DNA of 64,000 nucleotides from Phycisphaerales bacterium (GCA_020849615.1 JADLFW010000033.1:1-64000); one strand, 5' to 3'; positions 42,263 through 51,701 are shown, counted from the stretch's first letter. The notes: a model not told the origin generated them from the sequence alone. Program-made: numbers and translations.

Positions 42263-43405
42263 ATGGCGATGTTGCGGCTGTCGTGCGGAATGAGCGGCCC
42301 GGCGGGGCGGGCGATCGTCGTGGCGGCGGCGGCGTTCATCTTCTCTGGGTGCGGATCGACGCTGCCTTCGAACCAGGGAGGCGGCGGCCCGCCCGTGGCC
42401 AAGCCGATGGCGAGCCCCACCGACAAGGTCGGGATGGGCGCGCCGGCGGTGCTGAAGGCGCGGGCGCCCGCGCGGGTGATCTCGACGGAGGCGTGGACGT
42501 TCGGGCGCGAGGAGGGGCGGGTCATCCGCACGGACTCGTACCGGCTGTTCACGACGGAGAACGAGTCGATCCTGACCTCGCGGATGCCGACGTTTATGGA
42601 GCAGGCGCTGGATGCGTACACGTCGAGCCTGGGCGGGCTGCCGCGTCCGCCGGTGCCGCTGGACACGTACCTGATGGCGAACCGGCCGCAGTGGGCGCGG
42701 CTGACCCAGTCGCTGATGGGGCAGCAGTCGGACATCTACCTGAAGATCCAGCGCGGCGGGTTCACCGCGCAGGGCCGGGCCGTGCTCTACGACATCGGGA
42801 CGCACGACACGTTCTCGCTGGTCGCGCACGAGGGCTGGCACCAGTACACGCAGCGGACGTTCCGCCAGCCGCTGCCGACGTGGCTCGAGGAGGGCATCGC
42901 GGCCTACATGGAGGGCTTCCGCTGGGACCCGGACTTCCCGGAGTACCCGAACTTCCGAGGCTGGGCGAACATCGAGCGGTTCGATCAGCTGCGCAAGGCC
43001 GCGCAGGAGAACCGGCTGGTCGGGCTTGATGTGCTGCTGTCCCAGGCGCCGCAGGAGCTGTTGTCGCAGGGCGGCGATGGGGCGCTCACGTTCTATGCCC
43101 AGGCGTGGGCCGCGGTGCACTTCCTGCGCGAGGGCGAGGGTGGCAAGTACCGCGAGGGGCTGGAGCGGCTGCTGCGTGATGCGGCGGACGGGACGGTCGC
43201 CGACCGCCTGACGGCGGAACTGGGTGTGGCCGCCGGGCGGAGTTACCTGATGCGGCGGCGCGGGCCCGAGCTGTTCCGCGTGTACTTCAACAAGGACATG
43301 TCGGCGGCGTCGAAGGAGTTCGAGCAGTTCTGCCGGCGGGCGGTGTCGGTGGGCGCGAAGGAAAAGATCGTCGCCGGGCGTTCGCCGGTGACGAACGGCG
43401 AGTAG
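42263..43405 (+). CDS. Lipoprotein with zinc-metalloprotease-like HExxH motif
   Basis: 380-aa outer-envelope lipoprotein. The ATG has AAGGAG upstream; the signal peptide ends in a lipobox (AFIFSGC, Cys near residue 31). The mature part has a gluzincin-like site: VAHEGWHQYTQ, then WLEEGIAAYMEG about 20 residues later, so His, His and a downstream Glu could bind zinc. This resembles DUF1570/M1-type peptidase folds. Substrate unknown. Earlier in-frame starts run through the GTGTCCGG repeats and were rejected. Confidence 0.75.
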   Translation: MAMLRLSCGMSGPAGRAIVVAAAAFIFSGCGSTLPSNQGGGGPPVAKPMASPTDKVGMGAPAVLKARAPARVISTEAWTFGREEGRVIRTDSYRLFTTENESILTSRMPTFMEQALDAYTSSLGGLPRPPVPLDTYLMANRPQWARLTQSLMGQQSDIYLKIQRGGFTAQGRAVLYDIGTHDTFSLVAHEGWHQYTQRTFRQPLPTWLEEGIAAYMEGFRWDPDFPEYPNFRGWANIERFDQLRKAAQENRLVGLDVLLSQAPQELLSQGGDGALTFYAQAWAAVHFLREGEGGKYREGLERLLRDAADGTVADRLTAELGVAAGRSYLMRRRGPELFRVYFNKDMSAASKEFEQFCRRAVSVGAKEKIVAGRSPVTNGE

Positions 43406-43577
43406 GGGCGGGCGGCGGGACTGGCGGCCTTATCGGCCCGGCCCGCGCAGATGGAACACGGCGGTGAGCGGCGGGGCGCATCTCGTGGCGTCGGGGGTTG
43501 TTGCATGGCAGGGTTGGGGTGCGGGAGAGTCCGGCCCGGCCCGGGCTCGCCGCGTCGCCACACAAGGGGATACTCGC

Positions 43578-44189
43578 ATGAACCGTCGGATGCTTCTCAT
43601 TGTTCTGGCCAGCTGCGTTGCGTGCGGCGCGGCCTCGGCCGACATCATCAACGGCGGCTTTGAGAGCAGCCTCTCCGACGGCAACGGCGACCCGTTCCCG
43701 GGCTGGGACTCCTTCGACGGGCGGAACGTCACGATCACCGATGGCATCGGCGGCCTGGTGTACGAGGGGCAGTACGCGGCCCGGCTGAGTTACACCCACG
43801 GCACTGAGGGCGTCGAGCTGAACCAGCAGCTCACGGGGCTGACGCCGGGCGAGTTCTACGAGGTCTCCGGGATGGTGAACATCACCTCGTTCGAATCGCG
43901 CAACTGGGCCGTCTCGGGGCTGCAGATCAACCTCAACGACAGCAAGCACGACGGGCTTCTGTACAGCTCGATCCAGACCTCGGCGACCGACGGCTGGCAG
44001 CCCTTTGCCGTGCAGTTCATGGCGCCGTCGGATGGCGAGGCCTGGGTGAACACCATGTGGTACGGCATGGACTCGGGCGATGCGTTCATCGATGGTGTGA
44101 GCGTGCGGACGACGCCCACCCCGGGCGCCGCGGGCCTGCTCGCGGCCGGGCTTCTCTCCCGGGCCCGGCGTCGCAGCCCCCGCGACTGA
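43578..44189 (+). CDS. Exported protein with PEP-CTERM-like tail
   Basis: 203-aa secreted protein with AAGGGGAT before the ATG. The signal peptide is MNRRMLLIVLASCVACGAASA. The mature domain starts IINGGFESSLSDGNGDPFPGW, the opening of carbohydrate-binding-like (DUF642/CBM-type) jelly-roll domains. The tail TPTPGAAGLLAAGLLSRARRR fits the Phycisphaerae form of PEP-CTERM: Pro, hydrophobic stretch, Arg cluster. It is probably sorted to the cell surface or matrix. Function unknown. Confidence 0.75.
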   Translation: MNRRMLLIVLASCVACGAASADIINGGFESSLSDGNGDPFPGWDSFDGRNVTITDGIGGLVYEGQYAARLSYTHGTEGVELNQQLTGLTPGEFYEVSGMVNITSFESRNWAVSGLQINLNDSKHDGLLYSSIQTSATDGWQPFAVQFMAPSDGEAWVNTMWYGMDSGDAFIDGVSVRTTPTPGAAGLLAAGLLSRARRRSPRD

Positions 44190-44225
44190 TCGCCGCCGGG
44201 GGGCATGACAACGCAGTGGTTCCCA

Positions 44226-44252
44226 GGCCCCTCGCCCGCGGCGGGGGGCCTG
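44226..44252 (+). terminator. Hairpin after the PEP-CTERM gene
   Basis: AGGCCCC / GGGGCCT, 7-bp stem, with a further GC-rich inner pairing. It is followed by GTCATT and no T-run, so only a possible terminator. Confidence 0.4.
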
Positions 44253-44264
44253 TCATTGCACAGA

Positions 44265-44290
44265 AAAGCGGCCGGGCGCGGGCCCGGCCG
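44265..44290 (-). terminator. Rho-independent terminator of the tricorn-like protease gene
   Basis: On the minus strand CGGCCGGGC / GCCCGGCCG forms a 9-bp stem around a 3-nt loop and is followed by CTTTTCTG, 25 nt after the stop codon. Confidence 0.7.
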
Positions 44291-44314
44291 TCGTGGTGGC
44301 TGCACGCCGCTGGA

Positions 44315-47300
44315 TCAGCGGTCCTTCTCGGGGATGCCCATGCCCGTGCGGTTGGGGCTCGCGGGGCGCTGGGGCGGGGTGTAGGCCTTTGTCTTGAGCT
44401 CCTCGAGGAGGTGGTTGATGGCGGCGTCGAGCTGCGGATCGCCGCCCTCGACCATCTGGGCCGGATCATCGACGACGGGCAGGTCGGGGTCGACGCCGTG
44501 GCCTTCGACGCCCCAGGTGCCGTCGAGCTTGTAGAAGCCGAAGGTCGGGACGGTGATGGCGCCGCCGTCGATGAACTGCGGGTTGCCCGAAATGCCCACC
44601 AGGCCGCCCCAGGTGCGGGCGCCGATCAGCTTGCCGATCTGGTGGTGGCGGAAGAGCCACGGGAACATGTCGCCGCCGGAGCCGGCCAGCCCGTTGATGA
44701 GCATGGCCTTGGGGCCCTGGTGCGAATCCGGCGGCCACTTCCAGTCGCGGCCATCCCGGCGGGCCCAGTAGTTGGTGGCGGGCCGGTTGAGGAGCTCGAT
44801 GAAGCGGTTGGGGATCTGGCCGCCGCCGTTCCAGCGGTCGTCGATGATCAGGGCCGCGCGGCTGGCCTGGCCGTAGAACTGGCGGAAGAGGTCGCTCTGA
44901 CCGTCCACGCCCGTGTTGGGGACGTAGATGTAACCGATCTTGCCGCCCGACTTCTCATCGACGTACTTGCGGTTGTGCTCGATCCAGTCGCGGTAGCGCA
45001 GCCCGCCCTCGGACCCGACGGGCTTGACCAGGACATCGCGGGCCTCGGCGCCCATGACGGGCTTCTTGCTGACGGTGATCGTGACGGGCCGGTCGGCCAG
45101 GCCGATGAACGCGGCCCACGGGTCGCGTGTCGTATCGACCGGGACGCCATCGACCGCCAGCAGGTAGTCGCCCTCGGCGACATCGACGCCGGGCTGGCTG
45201 AGCGGCCCGATCGCGTCGGTGTCCCAGGGAGCCCCGCGGTAGATGCGGGCGATCTTGTACGCGGGCTGACCCCCCGAGGCGTCGAGGGTGAAGTCGCACC
45301 CGAGCAGGCCGACGTTGACGCTGGGCTGGCTCTCGCCGTCGCCGTTGCCGGTGACGTAGGCGTGGCCGATGTTGAGCTCGGAGATCATCTCGCCGATGAC
45401 GAACGAGACATCCTCGCGCGAGACGCAGTCATCGATCATCCTGCCGTACTGTTCGCGGATGGCGGGCCAGTCCAGGCCGTGCATCGTGGGCTCGTAGAAG
45501 AAGTCGCGCTGGAGGCGCCAGGCGTCGGTGAAGATCTGCTTCCACTCGGCGCGGGGGTTGATGGTGACGCGCATGCCCGCGGTGACGACGTTGGTGGACT
45601 TTCCGCCGCCGGCGGAGGCGTCCATGACCGACATCGCGCGGCCGCGGAACACCAGGAGCTTCTTGCCGTCGGCCGAGATCTGGAAGCCGCCCGCGCCGGC
45701 GGTGACGGTCTTTTCTTCCTTGGTGTCGTCCTTGGGATCGAAGATCTTGATGGAGGGCGGCTCATTGGAGCCGCGGGAGGCTCCCCGGACATAAATGAGC
45801 TTGTTGTCCTCCGATACCGCCAGAGCGCCGAAGGCGCCGGGCCCGATGGGCAGTGGCACGGCCCGGGCCTCGAAGCCCTCGAGGTCGATCTTGAGCTCCT
45901 TGGCGTCCTTCTTGTCCTTGGCCGCGTCGCCGTTCTTGTCATCGCCGTTGCCGCCGGGGGCGCCCTTGGCGGTGCGCTTGGCGGTCCACGTGCCGTTCTG
46001 CTCGCCGGCGGTCCAGGTGCCGCTGATCTCCTCGCCCTTGACGGTGCCCGTCATCGTGACGGCGGCGCCCTCGAGCGCGAGCGTGAAGGTGAGCTGGCCC
46101 GTCGCCTTGTCGTAGGTACCGGCGATCGAGCCGGAGCCCATGGCCGAGACGATTGATCCGGAAACCGCCCCGTCCGGGGCGAGCTTGATGTTCAGGGTGA
46201 AGGGGATGTTGGCGCCTTCCGGGCCGCCGGTGCCGGCGCCCTCCCAGGTCCCGGAGACGGCGTCATCGCCGGCCGCCTGCTCGCCGTTCTTCTTGTCGTC
46301 CTTCTTCTCGTCCTTCTTGGCCTTGGCGTCGTCCTTCTTGGCGTCCTTGTCATCAGCCTTCAGCCGCTCCTCATCGCTCACTGTCAGCCACGGGCTCTTG
46401 ACATCCTTGCGGAGCGGGACCATCAGCAGCGTGTCGGTGCCGGTGTAGACGAACGACTGGCCGAGGTCGTCGTAGATGGGCGAGTTGATGGTGCGCTGCG
46501 AGGCGAAGTACAGGAAATCGCCCTTGCGGTCGAAGACCGGGGCGCGGTTGTTGAACATCGGGCTGGTGACCTGGTGCTTCTCGCCCGACTTGATGTTGTA
46601 GAGCCAGATGCAGCCCTGCGTGCTGTCATCATCGGCCCGGGAGTAGGCGAGCCAGCCGGAGTCGCTGGACCATGAGGGGTTGAGCTGGTTGCTCCACGGG
46701 TCCTTGTCGAGCAGCTTGGCCTCACCCGACTCCACGGTCACGAGGTAGAGCGAGCCGGCCTGGTCGGTGAACGTGATGTGCTTGGAGTCCGGGGACCACG
46801 TCGGGTTGTACCGGAAGCCGGCCCCGAGCCTGGTCAACTGGCGCGGGCCGGCGGGCTTCTCCGCGGGCTTGCCATCTGCCGTCTTCTCGGCGGGCTTGTC
46901 CGCATCGGCCTTTGCCACCTCGCCTTTCTTATCCTCTTTCTTCTCGTCCTGCTTGTCGTCCTTCTTGTCGCCGCCCTTCTTGTCATCGTCCTTGGGCTCG
47001 GGCGGCTTGGCATCGGAGGGACGAACCCACAGCTCGTACTCGCCGGGCTGGTCGGAGAAGTAGGCGATCCAGCGGCCATCGGGCGACCATGCGGGGTCGC
47101 GCTCGGCGGTGCCGTCGGTGCGGGTGAGGTTGCGCACCGCGCCCTCCTTGGCCGGGGCGGACCAGATATCGCCGCGGGCCTCGATCGCGACACGCTTGCC
47201 CGACGGCGAGATCGCGCCGGAGGCGATGAAGTTTGAGGCATCGACCGTGCGGGGACGGATCGAGGGACGGGCCCCGGGGATCTTCACGCTCACTGTCGCG

Positions 47301-48223
47301 GTGCGGCGGGAGGGGATATCGAAGGTGCGCAGCTCGGTCCCGAACTGGAAGACGATCTCGCCGCGGCCGCCCTTGCCGGGCCCGATCGACGGCCAGCGGA
47401 TGTCGTTTTCCTTGAACGCGGTGAGCTGCTCGCGGGCGCCGGATGCGACGTCGTAGCTCCAGATATTGAGCCGGTGCTCCGGGCCGTTGTCCGAGAGGTA
47501 ATAGAGCTTGGAACCGTCACCCCCGGGGACCCACATGGGGATGGTGTCGGTGCCCTCCCAGTCGGTCACCTTCTTGGAGGTCTTGTCCTTGAGGTTGAAG
47601 AGCCAGATGTCGGTGGCCATTCCGCCGCGGTAGCGTTTCCAGGTGCGGTTGTCGGTCGAATGCGGGGTGTAGGCAAGCCAAGTGCCATCGGGCGAGATGG
47701 CGCCGAAGCCGGCGTAGGGGACGGGGAGCTTCGAGGGCATACCTCCCGCCGCGGGGATGGTGAACGCCTGCGTCTGCCGGGCCAGGCCCGCGAACCCGTT
47801 GGTGATGTACAGCAGGTCGCCGGAGGGCGCCCAGTCGCAGAGCGCCTCCGCCGCGGGGTGGTAGGTCACGCGGGTCGGAATGCCCCCCCCGATGGGAACC
47901 GTGTACAGGTCGCGGTTGCCGTCGTAGTTTCCGACGAACGCGATGGACTTGCCGTCCGCGCTGAACTTGGGCAGGGCCTCGGGACCGGGCGGGCTCGCGA
48001 GCGGAAACGCGGTGCCGCCATCCCTGGAAACGAGCCAGATGTCGTTGGCGTACACGAAGCAGATGTGGCTGGCGCTGATGTCGGGGAACCGCATCATGGC
48101 GGCGTTCACACCGATCGCCTCGGGCTCGGCGGCCCAGGAGACCGCGGAGGCCGCTGCTCCGGCGGCGAGGGCGAGCGCGCGGGGGAGGATCCGGGACGCA
48201 TTCTGCATACGGGCCGTCGACAC
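44315..48223 (-). CDS. Tricorn-type S41 protease with beta-propeller, exported
   Basis: 1302-aa secreted protease. Signal peptide (about residues 1-31), two stretches of PD40/WD40-like propeller repeats (WSPDGRWIAYFSD and similar), then a PDZ-like segment and the C-terminal S41 peptidase. Likely catalytic residues: His in NIGHAYV, Ser in GLAGSGGDMFPW, and Glu in WGVEGHGVDPD. Two Lys/Asp-rich linkers (about 404-460 and 621-653) and an extra beta domain (about 655-750) interrupt the propeller. The start is GTG with GGAG 8 nt upstream; ATG 48208 is an alternative. It probably degrades peptides in the periplasm. Confidence 0.9.
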   Translation of the reverse strand: MSTARMQNASRILPRALALAAGAAASAVSWAAEPEAIGVNAAMMRFPDISASHICFVYANDIWLVSRDGGTAFPLASPPGPEALPKFSADGKSIAFVGNYDGNRDLYTVPIGGGIPTRVTYHPAAEALCDWAPSGDLLYITNGFAGLARQTQAFTIPAAGGMPSKLPVPYAGFGAISPDGTWLAYTPHSTDNRTWKRYRGGMATDIWLFNLKDKTSKKVTDWEGTDTIPMWVPGGDGSKLYYLSDNGPEHRLNIWSYDVASGAREQLTAFKENDIRWPSIGPGKGGRGEIVFQFGTELRTFDIPSRRTATVSVKIPGARPSIRPRTVDASNFIASGAISPSGKRVAIEARGDIWSAPAKEGAVRNLTRTDGTAERDPAWSPDGRWIAYFSDQPGEYELWVRPSDAKPPEPKDDDKKGGDKKDDKQDEKKEDKKGEVAKADADKPAEKTADGKPAEKPAGPRQLTRLGAGFRYNPTWSPDSKHITFTDQAGSLYLVTVESGEAKLLDKDPWSNQLNPSWSSDSGWLAYSRADDDSTQGCIWLYNIKSGEKHQVTSPMFNNRAPVFDRKGDFLYFASQRTINSPIYDDLGQSFVYTGTDTLLMVPLRKDVKSPWLTVSDEERLKADDKDAKKDDAKAKKDEKKDDKKNGEQAAGDDAVSGTWEGAGTGGPEGANIPFTLNIKLAPDGAVSGSIVSAMGSGSIAGTYDKATGQLTFTLALEGAAVTMTGTVKGEEISGTWTAGEQNGTWTAKRTAKGAPGGNGDDKNGDAAKDKKDAKELKIDLEGFEARAVPLPIGPGAFGALAVSEDNKLIYVRGASRGSNEPPSIKIFDPKDDTKEEKTVTAGAGGFQISADGKKLLVFRGRAMSVMDASAGGGKSTNVVTAGMRVTINPRAEWKQIFTDAWRLQRDFFYEPTMHGLDWPAIREQYGRMIDDCVSREDVSFVIGEMISELNIGHAYVTGNGDGESQPSVNVGLLGCDFTLDASGGQPAYKIARIYRGAPWDTDAIGPLSQPGVDVAEGDYLLAVDGVPVDTTRDPWAAFIGLADRPVTITVSKKPVMGAEARDVLVKPVGSEGGLRYRDWIEHNRKYVDEKSGGKIGYIYVPNTGVDGQSDLFRQFYGQASRAALIIDDRWNGGGQIPNRFIELLNRPATNYWARRDGRDWKWPPDSHQGPKAMLINGLAGSGGDMFPWLFRHHQIGKLIGARTWGGLVGISGNPQFIDGGAITVPTFGFYKLDGTWGVEGHGVDPDLPVVDDPAQMVEGGDPQLDAAINHLLEELKTKAYTPPQRPASPNRTGMGIPEKDR

Positions 48224-48301
48224 GGTCGGTGCTCCATTTCAGGGAATGGGAAGAGGCGAGAGGTGTGCAGGATATTCTGATTCGGCGGGCCGGAGTTTCC
48301 G

Positions 48302-49654
48302 TCAACCGGGGCGTTTGAATACCTGGCCATCACGGACGACCCACTGGATCCGTTCCAACTCGGTGACATCCTCCAACGGATTGCCGTGCACGGAGACAAA
48401 GTCGGCCGCCTTGCCGGCTTCGAGAGTTCCCACAAGGGCGTTGATACCGCAGAGTTCCGCCGCCGTTACAGTCGCGGCGACCACCGCTTCGGTGGGGGTC
48501 ATCCCGGCCTTCACCATCAGGCCGAACTCCTTGGCGTTCTGGCCGTGGGGGGAAACCCCGGAATCGGTGCCGAAGGCGATCTTTACTCCCCCATCCCGGG
48601 CGAGCCGGAACGCCTCCATGATCCGCGGCCCGACCAGTTTGGCCTTCTGGGCGACCATCGGCATGTAGTAGCCGGGGATCTCGGCGTTGGCGGAGACGGT
48701 CTGCCCGGCGAGGAGCGTGGGGACGAGGTAGGCGCCCTTTTCCTTGAAGAGACGGACGGATTCATCATCGAGGTACGTGCCGTGCTCGATGGAATCGACT
48801 CCGGCCCGGAGGGCCGCGTTGATGCCGTCGGTGCCGTGGGCGTGGGCCGCGACGCGCCGGCCCATGCTGTGGGCGGTCTGGGCGATGGCCTCGAGCTCAT
48901 CGGGGAAGAAGTGCTGGGCCAGGCCCGCGGAACTGATCGAAAGCACACCCCCCGTGGAGGTCAGCTTGATGACATCCGCGCCGAGCTTGATCTGGAACCG
49001 CACCGCCTTGCGGCACTCATCGGGGCCATCGGCGATGCCCTCCTTCGGGCCCGGCACGCCGAAGAGGTCGGCACGGAAGCCGTTGGTCTGATCGCCGTGA
49101 CCTCCGGTGACGCTGATGGGCTCGCCGGATGCGAGGATGCGCGGGCCCGGCACTTCGCCGGCGTTGATCGCGTCGCGCAGGGCGAAGGCGACTCCGCCGC
49201 TGCTGCCGACATCTCGGACGGTAGTGAAACCGGCCTCGAGGGTTCGGCGGGCAAAGAGCGTGGAACGGATGGCGGCGGCCGCATCGCTCTCGGTCACGGC
49301 CCGGGCCATGATGCGGGAATCAAACTCCATCGAGAGGTGCACGTGGCAATCGATCAGGCCCGGCAGCACGAACTGATCGCGCAGATCCAGTTCCTCGATC
49401 GCCGCGCCCTGGGCCTTTTCCTTCGCGAGGTCCGGGCCTTGCAGCCCCGGCTGCACCCGGTCGATGCGCCGGTTCTTGATCACCAGCGTCGCGTTGGCGA
49501 GGGGATCGACGCCCGGGACGGCCAGGAGGTGGCCGCACCGGACAAGGAGATAGCGGTCAGGGGCCGCCGGGACGGGCGCGGGCTGCGCCGACGCCGGCGG
49601 CAAGGGGAGCGTGAAGCAGGTCAGGAGCACCATCAAGAGAGCGCAACGCAGCAT
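48302..49654 (-). CDS. Exported metal-dependent amidohydrolase
   Basis: 450-aa amidohydrolase of the imidazolonepropionase/Xaa-Pro dipeptidase-like group. Signal peptide about residues 1-23 (ALLMVLLTCFTLPLPPASA). Metal ligands: HVH in GLIDCHVHLSMEF, probable carboxylated Lys in DVIKLTSTGG, His in VAAHAHG and SIEHGTYL, and Asp in FGTDSGV. Such secreted enzymes cleave peptides or cyclic amides. The Shine-Dalgarno GGAGGT lies inside a perfect 20-base palindrome just upstream of the ATG. It lies 78 bp downstream of the tricorn-like gene's start, with the same orientation. Confidence 0.88.
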   Translation of the reverse strand: MLRCALLMVLLTCFTLPLPPASAQPAPVPAAPDRYLLVRCGHLLAVPGVDPLANATLVIKNRRIDRVQPGLQGPDLAKEKAQGAAIEELDLRDQFVLPGLIDCHVHLSMEFDSRIMARAVTESDAAAAIRSTLFARRTLEAGFTTVRDVGSSGGVAFALRDAINAGEVPGPRILASGEPISVTGGHGDQTNGFRADLFGVPGPKEGIADGPDECRKAVRFQIKLGADVIKLTSTGGVLSISSAGLAQHFFPDELEAIAQTAHSMGRRVAAHAHGTDGINAALRAGVDSIEHGTYLDDESVRLFKEKGAYLVPTLLAGQTVSANAEIPGYYMPMVAQKAKLVGPRIMEAFRLARDGGVKIAFGTDSGVSPHGQNAKEFGLMVKAGMTPTEAVVAATVTAAELCGINALVGTLEAGKAADFVSVHGNPLEDVTELERIQWVVRDGQVFKRPG

Positions 49655-49674
49655 GCGGACCTCCGGAGGTCCGC
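49655..49674 (-). promoter_or_regulatory. 20-base palindrome covering the ribosome binding site
   Basis: GCGGACCTCCGGAGGTCCGC is perfectly self-complementary and ends at the base before the ATG of the amidohydrolase. As RNA it can fold into an 8-bp stem with loop CCGG that buries part of the GGAGGU. As DNA it could be a repressor site. Confidence 0.6.
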
Positions 49675-49704
49675 AGTATGCCACGGACGGGCCCGGCGGT
49701 CGAA

Positions 49705-50991
49705 TCAGCCTCCGGTCGGCCGCTCGGAAGCGCGGACGGCCGCGGGCGGTTCCACGACCGTCACGGGAGCACCGTTGCTGAGCCCGCCCGCGCTGCTGAT
49801 GACGACGTGGTCGAGGTTGAGCCCCCCCACTACCTCGATGAAACCCCCATCCCGCACACCGGTGAGGATGCGAACTTCGACGGCTTTGCTGTCCTTGACG
49901 CCGTACACCTTCTGGACACCCGCGAAGGTGCTGACGGCTGCTGCGGGAACGAAGGAAACACCGGGATCGGTCCCCGTGATCACGACGGCCCGGGCGAACG
50001 CCCCGGGCTTGAGGCGGCCATCGGGATTCTCCGCCTCGATTTCGACCTCGAAGCTGCGTGTTGCGGGGTCGATCTGGGGGGAAATACGTGTGACCGTCGC
50101 GGGAAAGGGCCGTTCGAACGCCTCGATGCTGAGGGTTGCGGCTTGGCCCGCCTGCACTCGGCCGGCAAAGCGTTCCGGGGCAGCGCCGCGGAACTTAATC
50201 CGGTCCGAGGCGACCAGGCGGAACAGGGCCTGGCCGGGGGTGACCATCTCGCCGACCGAGACACGGCGTTCGGCCACCCGGTAGATCAGGTTCGGTGCGT
50301 CCGGAGGAGCCGGGGCAAGAACCTGGGTATCGACGAGCAGTTGTTCGGCGGTCCGCACCGCGGCGGTCTGAGTGCGGGCCTCCGCGATCAGCGCGCGGGC
50401 CGTGAGGACCTCGACCTCTGCGCTGCGGGAGGCGACCTCGGATTGTGTGCGGATGTCCGCGAAGTCCTGGGCCGAGATCAGGGGCGGAGTCTGCTCGAAC
50501 AACTGCCGGGCCCGCTCGAATCGGGCCTGGGCATTGGCTTCCTCGGCCCGGGCCCGGCGGATGGCCGGAAGGCTGGCTGGGTCGAAATCGTCTCCGGGAA
50601 GGGAGGTGAGTCCGAGTTTCGCCAGGGATGCGGCGACGGCCGCGCGGCGTTCGCCGAGCGCCAGTTCAACGTCGGTTTTCTCGATCTGGGCGAGGGGCTG
50701 GCCCGGCGCGACGACATCTCCCAAATCGTGATCGAGCCGGATGATGCGGCCGGCGAGCTTGGAGGAGACCGTGACTTCCTCCTGGCCGAAAAGCGTTCCG
50801 GTGAGGTCGATGGATCGGGCAATGTCCCGGCGCAGAACAGGAGCGACCTCCACCTCGATGGGCTTGGCCTGGGCCCGTGAGCCCGCGGGGGCTGCGGGCT
50901 TGCCGCAACCGGCAGTCAGCATGCCGAGTGCGAGAAGGGTGATACCCATCCAAGCAGCGGCGGATCGAGTTGCTCGGGCGGTCTGGCTCAC
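49705..50991 (-). CDS. RND efflux periplasmic adaptor (membrane fusion protein)
   Basis: 428-aa HlyD/AcrA-type adaptor joining the inner-membrane pump to the outer-membrane channel. Lipoprotein signal with lipobox LTAGC near residue 29. The barrel/lipoyl segment GTLFGQEEVTVSSKLAGRI precedes a long alpha-hairpin (about 110-225), then beta-barrel and membrane-proximal domains. The GTG start has AAGGA upstream. It is divergent from the tetR-tolC-RND operon, 131 bp away. Confidence 0.9.
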   Translation of the reverse strand: MSQTARATRSAAAWMGITLLALGMLTAGCGKPAAPAGSRAQAKPIEVEVAPVLRRDIARSIDLTGTLFGQEEVTVSSKLAGRIIRLDHDLGDVVAPGQPLAQIEKTDVELALGERRAAVAASLAKLGLTSLPGDDFDPASLPAIRRARAEEANAQARFERARQLFEQTPPLISAQDFADIRTQSEVASRSAEVEVLTARALIAEARTQTAAVRTAEQLLVDTQVLAPAPPDAPNLIYRVAERRVSVGEMVTPGQALFRLVASDRIKFRGAAPERFAGRVQAGQAATLSIEAFERPFPATVTRISPQIDPATRSFEVEIEAENPDGRLKPGAFARAVVITGTDPGVSFVPAAAVSTFAGVQKVYGVKDSKAVEVRILTGVRDGGFIEVVGGLNLDHVVISSAGGLSNGAPVTVVEPPAAVRASERPTGG

Positions 50992-51122
50992 GGGGAGAAG
51001 TTCCTTCCGGTGCCGTTCAGGTGGTCGTGAGGCGGCGAAGGGCCAATACTGGCTGGTCGGTTTTGTAGGCGGGCTGAGCGCCGCTGTCGCGGAGTTTGGC
51101 CCCCGAACAGGGTCTTGGCGCC

Positions 51123-51701
51123 ATGCAACGGCCGGATGTGGAAAAGCAGCAGGAGATCCTCCAGTGCGCGGCGCGGCTGTTCGCGGCCCGGCCGTACCAC
51201 GAGGTCCGGCTCGAGGATGTGGCGGCCGCGGCCCGGGTCGGCAAGGGAACGCTGTACATCTACTACCCGGGCAAGGAAGCGTTGTACCTTGAGATCATTC
51301 GCGATGGATTCGGCCGGGTCGTCCGCCGGATTCGGGATGAGTTGAAGGACCGGGGTGGCGACCCGTGGGTGCGACTGGAGGCCATTACCGACGGATTGAT
51401 CGATTTCGCGTTCACATTCCCCGAGGTGTACCGGATCATGCGGAGCGGGGTGCTGACCGCGGAGGATGCCGGGCTGCAGGCCGTTCGGCGGCAACTGACC
51501 GACGAGATCGAGCGCGTGATCCGTGAAGGGATCGAAACGGGCAGGCTGGAAGACCCCGAGCCGGAGCTGACGGCCCAGTTCATGCTGTCGTTCATCCGGG
51601 GGGCGGTGCTGTACCCCCCGGCGGGGATGACACGGGACTCGCTCAAGCTGCACATCCTGCGGCTGCTGCGGCGGGGGATCGCGGCGGGGGGTGCCGCGTG
51701 A
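51123..51701 (+). CDS. TetR-family transcriptional repressor
   Basis: 192-aa regulator. The N-terminal helix-turn-helix is clear (QQEILQCAARLFAARPYHEV, then DVAAAARVGKGTLYIYYPGKEALY, residues about 8-55). The rest is the ligand-binding helical domain. The gene sits at the divergence point of the efflux genes and overlaps the outer-membrane channel gene as GTGA. It most likely represses both arms and responds to a pump substrate. The operator is not certain. No clear Shine-Dalgarno precedes the ATG; an in-frame GTG/ATG 27 bp earlier is an alternative. Confidence 0.9.
   Translation: MQRPDVEKQQEILQCAARLFAARPYHEVRLEDVAAAARVGKGTLYIYYPGKEALYLEIIRDGFGRVVRRIRDELKDRGGDPWVRLEAITDGLIDFAFTFPEVYRIMRSGVLTAEDAGLQAVRRQLTDEIERVIREGIETGRLEDPEPELTAQFMLSFIRGAVLYPPAGMTRDSLKLHILRLLRRGIAAGGAA

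Noticed and set aside
51042-51053. GCCA-ATAC-TGGC as TetR operator
   Set aside because: Only a 4-bp inverted repeat; common by chance. The operator probably lies in 50992-51122 but cannot be placed.
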